A DNA stretch of 38,199 nt from CAZTAR01 sp043813895. GTDB taxonomy: Bacteria > Planctomycetota > Phycisphaerae > UBA1845 > UTPLA1. Shown here piece after piece: positions 15,736 to 23,985 of the stretch (position 1 is its first letter; every line of letters starts with the position of its first letter). The stretch spans positions 1 through 38,199 of the forward strand of contig JBDRKQ010000104.1 of the NCBI GenBank assembly GCA_043813895.1. The letters are read 5' to 3'. A program made the position numbers and the translations under genes. The notes under the pieces are model-generated. The model made no database searches. It saw nothing but the letters and a program-made list of their open reading frames with translations, and had not been told where the DNA came from.

Positions 15736-17631
15736 CTACATCTCCTCGATGAGCTCCTCCGTTTGCGTGAGCATTTCCTCAAAGATCTTCAGGCCGTCCT
15801 CGATCGGTGCGGGCGTCGTCATGTCGACGCGGGCCACCTTGAGCAGATCGATCGGGTACTCGCTCGATCCGGACTTGAGGAACGAGAGATACGCTTCCAC
15901 CGCGCCGTCTTCTCCCGCCATGATACGCTTGGCGATGTTCGAGGCGGCACAATAGCTCGTGGCGTACTTGTACACGTAGAAGTTGTAATAGAAGTGGGGA
16001 ATTCGGATCCAGTACATGTCGACGAGGTCGTCGTTCACGTAGTCGGGGCCGTAGTACGCGGTCATGATCTTGCGGTACGCTTCACCGAGGCTGTCGGCGG
16101 TAAGCGGCTCGCCGGCCTCGGCCATTTCGTGAATCCGCTGCTCGAACTCGCTGAACATCGTCTGGCGGAAGACGGTCCCGCGGATGCCCTCGAGAAACTC
16201 GACCAGCAGGTACAGCCTGACCTTCGGATCCTCCGTGCGTTCGAGGATGTAGTTTTGCAGGAGGATCTCGTTGCAGGTTGAGGCAACCTCGGCGCAGAAG
16301 ATGTCGTAGTCGCTGTAGATGTACGGTTGGTTGCCGCGAGAGAAGAAGGAGTGCATCGAGTGTCCCATCTCGTGGGCAGTTGTGGACATGTCCTCATAGC
16401 CGCCGTGGAAGTTCAGGAGTATGTACGGCTGGGTCAGATAGGTTCCGCTGGAGTATGCCCCACTTCTCTTGCCCTTTGTCGGGTACACATCCACCCACCG
16501 CGAGTCGAAGCCCTTCCTCATCTGGGTGAGATACTCGTCACCCAGCGGCGCGAGCGCTTCGACGATCTTCTCGACGGACTGCTCATAGGTGATCTCGAAC
16601 TTCTGCCCGGTGATTAGCGGGGCAAACAGGTCGTAGGCATGGACGCCGTCTTCGAGTTTGAGAACTTTCTTCCGGAGCTTCTGATAGCGGTGCAGCAGGG
16701 GAAGGTGTTTGTTGACCGTCTGGACCAGGGTGTTGTACACCTCGACGGGGATGTTCCCGCCGTCCAGGGCCGCCGCCAGACAACTGTCGTAGCTGCGTGC
16801 CTTGACGGTGTAGATATGGCTCTGGACGACGCCGTTCAGCAGCGCGGCCGCGGTGTTGCGGTACTTGGCGTACTCGCCCACGATGGCCTCGTAGGCATCC
16901 TTGCGGACCCGGCGGTCGGTCGATCGCATGTAGAGATAGAAGGCGGAGTCGTCCAACTCGACCATGTTCCCCTCCCCATCCTTGATCTTGGGGAACTTCA
17001 TGTCGGCGTTTGTCAGCAGGTTGTACACGGTGCCGGGCGTGGACCGGACCTCACCCGCCAGGGCCAGCAACTCTTCCTCCCGCGCCGAGAGGATGTGCTT
17101 CCTCTGCCGGAACAGGTCATCGAAATACTGGCGATACACGGCCAGTGTTTCATTCTCTTTCATCCACTCTTCGATCTTCGCCTGCGGCATGGCCGTCAAC
17201 TCCGGGACTAACCAGGAGGTCTCCGCCGAGTAGTTGACGAAGAGCCGACGCACGCGGGCCTTGAGGCCTTGGTATTCGTTGACGCGCGTGTCCTGATCCG
17301 AGAGCAGGGAAGCGTAGACGTACACTTTCTCAAGGCGCGGTTCCAACGCGTCACGGAACGTCAGGACCTTGAGTAATTCGTCCGGACCCTTGTGGAGGGT
17401 TCCCTTGAACCGGACCATCTCGCCCACGAGCTTCTCGCAGACGGAGAACTCCTTCTCCCAAGCCGCGTCGTCGACGTAGATCGTCTCCGTTGCCCAGAGA
17501 TACTTGGATTCGATCTGACTCCGCTCCCGGACTTCCTTCGTTTCCTGAGCCGCCGTTGGCATTGCAGCTCCCAGGAACAGCACAGCCATGAGGATGCTCC
17601 TCCAATTGCCAGTCATCTTTGCCAGGTACAT
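15736..17631 (-). CDS. pepF: Oligoendopeptidase F-type metallopeptidase (family M3), exported
   Basis: 631 residues. M3B peptidases cut short peptides with a zinc ion. The active site is HEMGH at 420-424, with the third ligand Glu at about 448 (FCAEVAST). The N-terminal helical domain (40-330) and the C-terminal part with AYYGPDYVNDDLVD fit the family, whose usual length is about 600. Unlike the cytoplasmic PepF of Firmicutes, it starts with a signal peptide (hydrophobic SILMAVLFLGAAM, then AQE near 30), so it probably works in the periplasm. GAGAGGAAACGTA precedes the ATG. It has its own terminator. It could assist peptide use together with the POT transporter far downstream, but they are not linked. 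Confidence 0.92.
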   Translation of the reverse strand: MYLAKMTGNWRSILMAVLFLGAAMPTAAQETKEVRERSQIESKYLWATETIYVDDAAWEKEFSVCEKLVGEMVRFKGTLHKGPDELLKVLTFRDALEPRLEKVYVYASLLSDQDTRVNEYQGLKARVRRLFVNYSAETSWLVPELTAMPQAKIEEWMKENETLAVYRQYFDDLFRQRKHILSAREEELLALAGEVRSTPGTVYNLLTNADMKFPKIKDGEGNMVELDDSAFYLYMRSTDRRVRKDAYEAIVGEYAKYRNTAAALLNGVVQSHIYTVKARSYDSCLAAALDGGNIPVEVYNTLVQTVNKHLPLLHRYQKLRKKVLKLEDGVHAYDLFAPLITGQKFEITYEQSVEKIVEALAPLGDEYLTQMRKGFDSRWVDVYPTKGKRSGAYSSGTYLTQPYILLNFHGGYEDMSTTAHEMGHSMHSFFSRGNQPYIYSDYDIFCAEVASTCNEILLQNYILERTEDPKVRLYLLVEFLEGIRGTVFRQTMFSEFEQRIHEMAEAGEPLTADSLGEAYRKIMTAYYGPDYVNDDLVDMYWIRIPHFYYNFYVYKYATSYCAASNIAKRIMAGEDGAVEAYLSFLKSGSSEYPIDLLKVARVDMTTPAPIEDGLKIFEEMLTQTEELIEEM

Positions 17632-17904
17632 TACGTTTCCTCTCGTTGTCTGGGTTCCCCGATTCCGCGCGTCCGATCGCGCACCACTACACGCACTGGC
17701 AACCCGCCGTCTGCCATCAGAAGAGCCTAGCGACAGCGGCGCTGTTGAGCAAGCGTCAGAGAGGTCCTGCGTTCAAGCCGGCCGATTGGTCGGAATCGGT
17801 GTTTTCGGCGGAGCTTAACGCAGGAGTTTCGTGCAGTGTTGGATTGCCGGATTACCGGTGGCGTCGGCAGCTAGCGAGGTGGCACCCACCTCTCTGGAGG
17901 CGCC

Positions 17905-17991
17905 TCATGTGCCGCCCGTGGGTGAGGGAGTGCAACCGGCGACCACAAGGACCGCAAGCACTGAGAGTAGCAAGGGGATCTTTCGCAGCAT
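17905..17991 (-). CDS. Very small lipoprotein (28 residues)
   Basis: Reads MLRKIPLLLSVLAVLVVAGC then TPSPTGGT. It is almost only a lipoprotein signal peptide with the lipobox VAGC, leaving a mature peptide of nine residues. An AGGAG site lies seven bases before the ATG, which supports translation. It is in the size range of entericidin-like peptides, but is not similar to them. The frame could be the start of a longer gene cut by mutation, but no continuation was seen. Confidence 0.5.
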   Translation of the reverse strand: MLRKIPLLLSVLAVLVVAGCTPSPTGGT

Positions 17992-18061
17992 GGTTTCGCT
18001 CCTAGAAACTCGTTTAAGCGTGATTGTAGCGGTGCCGTGCGTGATGACAAGGTGACTCACC

Positions 18062-18172
18062 GGGGTAGGTACTGGTACACTTTGATTGGTGGGTGCCACT
18101 GGCAGCTTGCTGCCAGTGCCGGCACGGGCGGTCAAGCCGCCCGTGGCACCCAAAGTGTATAAGTACCCCGGG
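18062..18172. repeat. Structured inverted repeat with two inner hairpins
   Basis: Outer arms: GGTACT with AGTACC, TACACTTTG (18076-18084) with CAAAGTGTA (18151-18159), and GGGTGCC (18091-18097) with GGCACCC (18145-18151). Inside are CACTGGCAG-CTTG-CTGCCAGTG (18097-18118) and CACGGGCGG-TCAAG-CCGCCCGTG (18123-18145). The result is a three-way junction. The first inner hairpin recurs exactly at 31804. It may be a mobile palindromic element or a transcribed structured RNA. Confidence 0.7.
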
Positions 18173-18302
18173 GCACCTCCCGGCGGCGGACACAACAGGC
18201 GGTGCGTCGTCCGGCATTTGCGGTTAGAATCGGTCGGCACCCCGGGTGGACGGCCTGGGGAACGTATCTCGATCTCGCCGCCGGAATCACGAGGCCGCTA
18301 TC

Positions 18303-18443
18303 ATGTACGATCCAGTCGCAAACTTAAACAGCCTGCTGGCAATGCTCTTCGAAGTCGTGGGCACGACGATCAGCGCCATCCTTCTCCCGACCGTAACGCT
18401 GATCTTCACGCCGCTCTTCAGCATCCTTCAACTGTTCCAGTAG
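18303..18443 (+). CDS. Small hydrophobic membrane peptide (46 residues)
   Basis: MYDPVANLNSLLAMLFEVV followed by GTTISAILLPTVTLIFTPLF and a short SILQLFQ end. About 40 residues are hydrophobic, enough for one long or two short membrane helices. GAGG lies some nine bases before the ATG. There are no charged residues apart from Asp 3 and Glu 17, typical of small membrane peptides. Function unknown; the neighbours give no clue. Confidence 0.45.
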   Translation: MYDPVANLNSLLAMLFEVVGTTISAILLPTVTLIFTPLFSILQLFQ

Positions 18444-18574
18444 TCGTGGGCGCGGCGCTACGTTTGGCGTCTGGCACGGGCATCGGATGCAACGGGCTGG
18501 CAGGCACGCTGCCGGTGACGCCAGGCGCGCGCGGTTGAGGTGATCCAAGGCTCGACGGTTGAGGCGATCCCGGA

Positions 18575-21500
18575 TCAGAATTCGCCGATCTCTTCGGGCG
18601 AGCCGGCGACGGCGCGGGGGGTGTCGTCCTCCCGGGCGGGGTTCGTGTCGCCTGTTTGTTCAGCCAACCGGTCGAGTGCCATCACGACGGCACTTCGGAC
18701 GGATACGCTGCCGTGGTCGCGCAGGCTTTGGAGGGACTGAGCGGACTCGCTGGCACGCGGACCGATTTCACCGAGCGCCTGAACCGCCGAGAGGACCACT
18801 TGTTCACTCTCGTCGCCGAGATGCGCTACGAGAGCGGGCACGGCAGCGGCGGAGGCTTCGCCGATTTGCCCCAGCGCGTCGGCGGCCCGTTTGCGGATGA
18901 AGGGGTCAGGATGGTCGAGCGCAATGGACAGGACGGGCACGGCGGCCCGGGCTGCGGAACCCATCGCCCCGATCGCCTCGATCGCCGCAGCGGCAACGCG
19001 TTCGTCAGGGCCGGTCGCCTGTTCCATGAGTAATGGGATGGCCGACGCCCCAAGCGGGCCGAGCCTCGCGATGGCGTGGCAGGCGGCGATTCTGGCCTCT
19101 TGCTCATGTAGCAGGCAGGTGGTCAGGGAGACGACGGAGGCGGCGGGCGTCTTACCGACGAGTGCGAGTGCAAACAGCGGCCACACACGGTCTCGCGGTG
19201 TTTGGGATCGTGCAGCCACGCCGAGCGCGGCCTGGATGTCCTCCGAGGGATGGCCGAGACGCCCGAGCGCTTCTGCGACCCGGTCTCGCAGTTGGGCGTC
19301 CTGATCGTGCAGGAGGGCGGCCAACGCCTGAATACTCCCGCTGTCGTGCGCACCAATCATGCCGACGGCGGTCGCGGCTCGCCATCGGACCTCGGCGTTT
19401 TCGTCGTCGAGCGACCGGACAAGCGCGGGTACGGCCGAGCGCGCGGGAGGCCCGATGCGTCCAAGAGCGTCGGCGGCAAGTTGACGGACGTGCGGTTCGC
19501 TGTGTTGCAGGGCATCCGTTAACGCGGGAACAGCCTCGGCCGCAGCAGGCCCCATGCGCCCCAGGGCTTGCGCGGCGCCGCTCGTTGGGTCTTCAATGAG
19601 ATTCATCAAGTCCGGCACGGCGGCAGCGGCCCTCGCGCCGATGTGGCCGAGTGCCACGACGGCTTCGGCTCGTTCGCGATCGTCCAGGCTCTTTAGCTCG
19701 GTGGTCCAGTTCGAGACGAGCGCATCGGTGACGATGTCGCTGCGCGGCGCGATCTTGTGGAGCGCGTCCGTCACCCCTTTGCGGAGTTCGAGATTGTCCG
19801 CGGACAGCGCCTCAATGAGCGTGGGTACTGCGGCGATGGCGTCGGGGCCGATCTGGCCGAGAGCCCAGGTGGCGTCCAGCCGCATGTCCGAAGACGGTTC
19901 TCTCACGACCGCGGCCAGCGCGGGAACCGCGTCAGCGCCCATCGTGTGCAGGGCCTCTCGAATTGCCCGGTACTCACGCGAGAGCGCGTCGGCGTGCGCC
20001 AATTCGCGGTCGGTGTCCACATTGGGCAGTTGCACAAGCTGGACGCCGGCTTGCCCTGGGTCGTGCCGTGCTCCTTCCGGAACCTCCCATATGGCACGGA
20101 GCGGCGAGGCGTCTTCAACAATCCCCGCGGAGCCGTCATCGCGCAGCACGACAAATCGACGTCTGTACGGCTTGAGCCCATCCTCTGTCTGCGCGAGCGC
20201 GTCCGCGTTGGCAATGTTCTCCGCGATGACGTTGAGGCACGTTCGGAGGAAGGTGAGATACTCGACCAGCGCAACGGCCGTCTCCGGGCTTCGCCGCACC
20301 TCGGCCCGACCCGGCTCAACCCAAACGTCTACGCCCTTGATGCGGAGGAACCTGAGCAACGTGGGTTCGAGATTGAGGTTTGATGCCTCTGACAACTCGA
20401 CGCAGACGGTGGGCGAGGGGGTGTCGTGCGGACCGTTCGACGAGCCTCCGTTGCCCCGGGCAGTCGCTGCGTTGGCGAGGGCGGGCGTGCCCGGGTTCAA
20501 TTCCTCCAGCATCGCCAACACGATCTGCCTGGCATCCTCCACAAGACAGAGTTGAGCCCAGCCCTCGATCATGCTGACGTTGCTGCCCTCGATATGGCCC
20601 TGGACCAAGCGGCCGAAGTCGTCCTTGGCCGCTTGCCCCTCGAGCAACGCGCCCGCACGAGGGCTTCGTGCGTAGAAGCCGGGCTGGAGCGGTTCGAGGT
20701 ACTCAGGGTGTTCGAACCAGACGAGAGTGAGAGCTCCTCTGTCGGACAGCGTTGCCCACTCGTCGCTGCGAACCTGGACGCGCCCGCTCGGCGAGACGGC
20801 CACCTGTTTCGTGTCCGGCGGAATAACGATCTCCGGAACCAGCCGCGCCTGCGGCAACGCGACGGACACGAGCGTACCGTCCCGGCCGAGGGTGAAACGG
20901 CCGTCGCGCGTGTAGAGCCTAACAGGGGGGTCCTCCCCGGGAAACTCGATGACGAAGAGCCCGTTGCCGTCGATCGCGAGGTCCAGCGCGCGGTGCGTTT
21001 CGACCAGCCCACCTTGATCCAGAACGAGGCAGGTGTCGTCGTGATCCTCAGCGACCGTTGCTGCGGTGCTTCGGGCGATGAGGCGTTCCAGGCCTCCGCT
21101 CATGGCGCGCTGCCCCACGACGTGTTGTGTCATCAGGTTGTGCCGGAGGCGATCGATTGCATCGTTCAGCGGAGTCATCGCGTCTCGTAGAGCGGTGCGC
21201 AAGCCTCCGGGCTGTCGAGACTCGACGAGCACGTAGGGGTCCTGACGACGCACTTCGAGGCCGCAGTGGGACAAGACGGCCGTCGGCCAATGCCGCGAAC
21301 CGATGACGACCGTGTCGAGCCTCAGCAGCGGCCGGTCGTCCGGAGTCGTGACACGGGAGACGGCTAGGCGCGCGAGGGGCGGGTCGACGCGTTTCGCGTC
21401 GGTCAGCGCCCGCCGCGCCCAATCGGCCGGCACACGACAGACCTCGGTCAGGTCGTATGTGCCCGCGGCGGGGGAAACGGCCTGTTTGTCCGCGGTCGAG

Positions 21501-21583
21501 TTTAGGGGGGCGTCGTTTGGAGCCTCGCAGGTGAGCATGACGCAACAACCCGCCGCCAGAATGATGAGCCGTCGACGAGACAT
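18575..21583 (-). CDS. Lipoprotein fusing FlgG-like and FlgC-like rod segments to HEAT repeats
   Basis: 1002 residues from ATG 21583, which follows GGAGG by eight bases. The leader is MSRRRLIILAAGCC, so it is probably a lipoprotein (Cys 13 or Cys 19). Residues about 130-350 resemble FlgG: LDQGGLVETHRALDLAIDGN, LYTRDGRFTLGRDGTLV, EIVIPPDTKQVAVSPSGRVQV and VQGHIEGSNVSMIE. Residues about 443-545 resemble FlgC: LNVIAENIANADALAQ, DGLKPYRRRFVVLRDD and a PNVDTDRELA stretch. From about 545 to 975 there are roughly 12 HEAT (PBS-lyase/EZ-type) repeats such as ADALGRIGPPARSAVPALV. FlgG and FlgC are distal/proximal rod proteins of the flagellum, exported by the type III system, so a lipoprotein leader and HEAT array are foreign to them. 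No flagellar genes are nearby. It might be a scaffold around a rod-like structure in the periplasm, but this is inference. Confidence 0.8.
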   Translation of the reverse strand: MSRRRLIILAAGCCVMLTCEAPNDAPLNSTADKQAVSPAAGTYDLTEVCRVPADWARRALTDAKRVDPPLARLAVSRVTTPDDRPLLRLDTVVIGSRHWPTAVLSHCGLEVRRQDPYVLVESRQPGGLRTALRDAMTPLNDAIDRLRHNLMTQHVVGQRAMSGGLERLIARSTAATVAEDHDDTCLVLDQGGLVETHRALDLAIDGNGLFVIEFPGEDPPVRLYTRDGRFTLGRDGTLVSVALPQARLVPEIVIPPDTKQVAVSPSGRVQVRSDEWATLSDRGALTLVWFEHPEYLEPLQPGFYARSPRAGALLEGQAAKDDFGRLVQGHIEGSNVSMIEGWAQLCLVEDARQIVLAMLEELNPGTPALANAATARGNGGSSNGPHDTPSPTVCVELSEASNLNLEPTLLRFLRIKGVDVWVEPGRAEVRRSPETAVALVEYLTFLRTCLNVIAENIANADALAQTEDGLKPYRRRFVVLRDDGSAGIVEDASPLRAIWEVPEGARHDPGQAGVQLVQLPNVDTDRELAHADALSREYRAIREALHTMGADAVPALAAVVREPSSDMRLDATWALGQIGPDAIAAVPTLIEALSADNLELRKGVTDALHKIAPRSDIVTDALVSNWTTELKSLDDRERAEAVVALGHIGARAAAAVPDLMNLIEDPTSGAAQALGRMGPAAAEAVPALTDALQHSEPHVRQLAADALGRIGPPARSAVPALVRSLDDENAEVRWRAATAVGMIGAHDSGSIQALAALLHDQDAQLRDRVAEALGRLGHPSEDIQAALGVAARSQTPRDRVWPLFALALVGKTPAASVVSLTTCLLHEQEARIAACHAIARLGPLGASAIPLLMEQATGPDERVAAAAIEAIGAMGSAARAAVPVLSIALDHPDPFIRKRAADALGQIGEASAAAVPALVAHLGDESEQVVLSAVQALGEIGPRASESAQSLQSLRDHGSVSVRSAVVMALDRLAEQTGDTNPAREDDTPRAVAGSPEEIGEF

Positions 21584-21812
21584 GAGCGGTCCTCCCAGGA
21601 CGCAAAGAGAAACCCGGGCACCCGTTGCCGGTAAGCCCTTTGTTTGCAGGCCACAACGCATGAACATCGGCCATATCAGCGTCGTGGGACCAAGCGGACC
21701 CTCGGTTTACGGGCCGTCCGGGCGGCATAGTACGCGACAGGTCTCGCCCGTGCGGCGATATCAGGACTGGGAGCGGCGATCTGCCGGCGTCGCAAGAGAG
21801 GGACGAACGAGG

Positions 21813-23786
21813 TTACGGGGTGTGTGCGGTCGATGTGGATGCAATCGATGGGCGCTCGGGGCGGAGCGAAGGTCGCCGGTCGGCGGCGAGTTGGTCGACG
21901 GCGTCGCGGACGCTCAAGGCGATGCCGGCGGCGTCCAGCCCACACTCGGCGAGCTGCTCGCGTCGTGAGCCGTGGGCGATGAACCGATCGGGCGGTATTC
22001 CCACGAGGTGGACGTGCGAGGCAGAGAGACCGAGTTCGCGCGCGGTCTCAAGGACGGCGGAACCAAAACCAGCGGTCGTCGAGTGGTCTTCCGTCGTAAC
22101 GGCTGGCCCGCCGGACGTGAGCGCATCGGCAACCATGTCGCGGTCGATGGGCTTTGCGAAACGTGGATTCACGACGCGGACGTCCAGGCCGTGCTCCTGG
22201 AGGAGTTCGGCGGCGTCCAGGGCGTCGCGGCAGGTCGCCCCGTAGGCGAGGATTGTGGCATCCGGACCGTCGCGCAGGATTGTCGAACGGCCCAGCGCAA
22301 ACGGCGGCACGCGACCGTCGGGATAGATGGACTGCGAGACGCTGTCTCGCGGATAGCGGATCGCAGTTGGGTGATCCGATTGGATGGCGAACCTCAGCGC
22401 GGGCAGGATCTCATCGCCGTGGGCCGGGGCCATGACGACCATATTGGGAAGGACGCGCGTGAAGGCGATATCCAAGAAGCCGTGGTGGACGGGGCCGTCG
22501 CCGCCGACGAGGCCCGCGCGATCCAGGCAGAAGATGACCGGCAGGCGCTGCAAGACGACCTCCTGAAAGAGCTGGTCGAAAGCGCGCTGTAGGAACGTGG
22601 AATAGATCGCGACGACGGGTCGGAGGCCTGCCTTGCACATTCCGGCGGCAATGTCCACCGTGCCGCTCTCCGCGATGCCCACGTCGAGGAATCTGTCCGG
22701 GAAGGCCTCTTGAAACCTGTTTAGGCCGGTGCCGTCGGGCATGGCGGCGGTAAGGGCGAAGATGCGTTTGTCGTGCTGTGCGAGTTGGATCATCGCGTCT
22801 GCAAAGGCCCCGGTGTAACTGCGCCCGGCCGCCTGCATCTGAACGCGGCGTCCTTCGAGCTTGAAGGGTTTGGGGCTATGGAACTTCGTGGGTTCGGCGG
22901 TAGCCCAATCGGCGCCGCGGCCCTTCTCGGTGTGGACGTGAAGGAGCATGGGCTGTTGCACATCTTTGATGGCTTCCAGCAGTTCGACGAGAGACCCGAC
23001 ATCGTGTCCGTCCATCGGACCGACGTACATGAAACCGAGCTGTTCGAAGATCTGGTGGGGAGAGAGCGTGGCCTTGAAACCCTCCTTGAGGTGGTCGAGG
23101 GCTTCGAACGTCGCCTTGCCGATCAACGGGATCTGCGGCAGGTATTTCTTGACGCGTTTCTTGGTCTCTTCATACACGGAACTGACGCGGAACTTTGCGA
23201 GGTATTGTGCCATGCCGCCCTGCGTGGGCGCGATGCTCATGGAGTTGTCGTTGAGAACGACGAGCAGTTGGCGGTGGAGGGTGCCGGCCTGGTTGAGGCC
23301 TTCAAAGGCGACACCGTTGAATATGCTGGCGTCTCCAACGACGGCGACGACGCGACGGTTGTCGTGAAGGGCGGCAGCGCCGCGCGCGAGGCCCGTGGCG
23401 GTGGCGATGGCGGTACCGGCATGACCGACGTTGAAGAGGTCGTATTCGCTCTCGTCGATGTTCGGGAAACCGCTGACACCGCCGGCTTTGCGTAATGTGT
23501 CGAACCGGTCGTTGCGGCCGGTGAGGAGTTTGTGGACGTACGCCTGGTGTCCGACATCCCAGAGGAGACAGTCAGTCTTGAAGTCGAAGACGCGGTGGAG
23601 GGCGATTGTCAGCTCGACAACGCCTAGGTTGCTGGCGAGGTGCCCGCCGTTTTGCGAGACGACATCGATGATTCGCTTGCGGATCTCGGCAGCCAGTGTG
23701 TTCAACTGGGTGATCGAGAGGCCGGCGAGGTCGGTCGGGCCGTGGATCGTGGGGAGTAGCTTGTGGGTCTGAGCTCTGGTCTTCAT
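21813..23786 (-). CDS. dxs: 1-deoxy-D-xylulose-5-phosphate synthase
   Basis: 657 residues. Makes DXP from pyruvate and glyceraldehyde 3-phosphate with thiamine diphosphate, the first step of the MEP isoprenoid pathway. Seen: SQNGGHLASNLGVVEL (catalytic His region), GDASIFNGVAFEGLNQAG ... NDNSMSI (cofactor/Mg site), IYSTFLQRAFDQLFQEV and CLDRAGLVGGDGPVHHG. Two motif changes are notable: the usual GDG of the cofactor motif is GDA, and GIAEQHAVTFAAG is GIAESGTVDIAAG; the catalytic Glu remains. The full length and the other motifs still suggest a working enzyme. The C-terminus has an extra Arg/Ser/Pro-rich tail. GGGAG precedes the ATG. ispA lies upstream on the same strand. Confidence 0.95.
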   Translation of the reverse strand: MKTRAQTHKLLPTIHGPTDLAGLSITQLNTLAAEIRKRIIDVVSQNGGHLASNLGVVELTIALHRVFDFKTDCLLWDVGHQAYVHKLLTGRNDRFDTLRKAGGVSGFPNIDESEYDLFNVGHAGTAIATATGLARGAAALHDNRRVVAVVGDASIFNGVAFEGLNQAGTLHRQLLVVLNDNSMSIAPTQGGMAQYLAKFRVSSVYEETKKRVKKYLPQIPLIGKATFEALDHLKEGFKATLSPHQIFEQLGFMYVGPMDGHDVGSLVELLEAIKDVQQPMLLHVHTEKGRGADWATAEPTKFHSPKPFKLEGRRVQMQAAGRSYTGAFADAMIQLAQHDKRIFALTAAMPDGTGLNRFQEAFPDRFLDVGIAESGTVDIAAGMCKAGLRPVVAIYSTFLQRAFDQLFQEVVLQRLPVIFCLDRAGLVGGDGPVHHGFLDIAFTRVLPNMVVMAPAHGDEILPALRFAIQSDHPTAIRYPRDSVSQSIYPDGRVPPFALGRSTILRDGPDATILAYGATCRDALDAAELLQEHGLDVRVVNPRFAKPIDRDMVADALTSGGPAVTTEDHSTTAGFGSAVLETARELGLSASHVHLVGIPPDRFIAHGSRREQLAECGLDAAGIALSVRDAVDQLAADRRPSLRPERPSIASTSTAHTP

Positions 23787-23840
23787 CAGTCTCCCGTCTG
23801 GCGGCGATCAAAGCCGCGCCCGTGAGGAAGCGGTTAGCGT

Positions 23841-23860
23841 TTGACCTTGGTGACGGTCAA
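23841..23860. promoter_or_regulatory. Palindrome in the ispA-dxs gap
   Basis: TTGACC-TTGGTGAC-GGTCAA, six-base arms, 55 bases upstream of the dxs start. It could be an operator or an RNA hairpin; no regulator is known from this window. Confidence 0.3.
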
Positions 23861-23942
23861 CAAACTCCGCTGCTCATCGTCCGTCCCCCACCCCTGGAAG
23901 GGGCGGGACACCCAGTACGCGATCCGGCATTCATCCCGGCCA

Positions 23943-23958
23943 GAGGCCGATGCTCCCC
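23943..23958 (+). repeat. Copy of the GCCGATGCTCCCC repeat
   Basis: GAGGCCGATGCTCCCC, identical to part of the copy at 25149-25177. It lies 27 bases beyond the stop codon of ispA. Confidence 0.6.
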
Positions 23959-23985
23959 ACCCGCGAAGACGAGTGGATCGAACAA

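Noticed and set aside
18530..18574. GGTTGAGGTGATCC / GGTTGAGGCGATCC short direct repeat
   Set aside because: Only two short copies next to each other; no array and no associated genes, so not a CRISPR.
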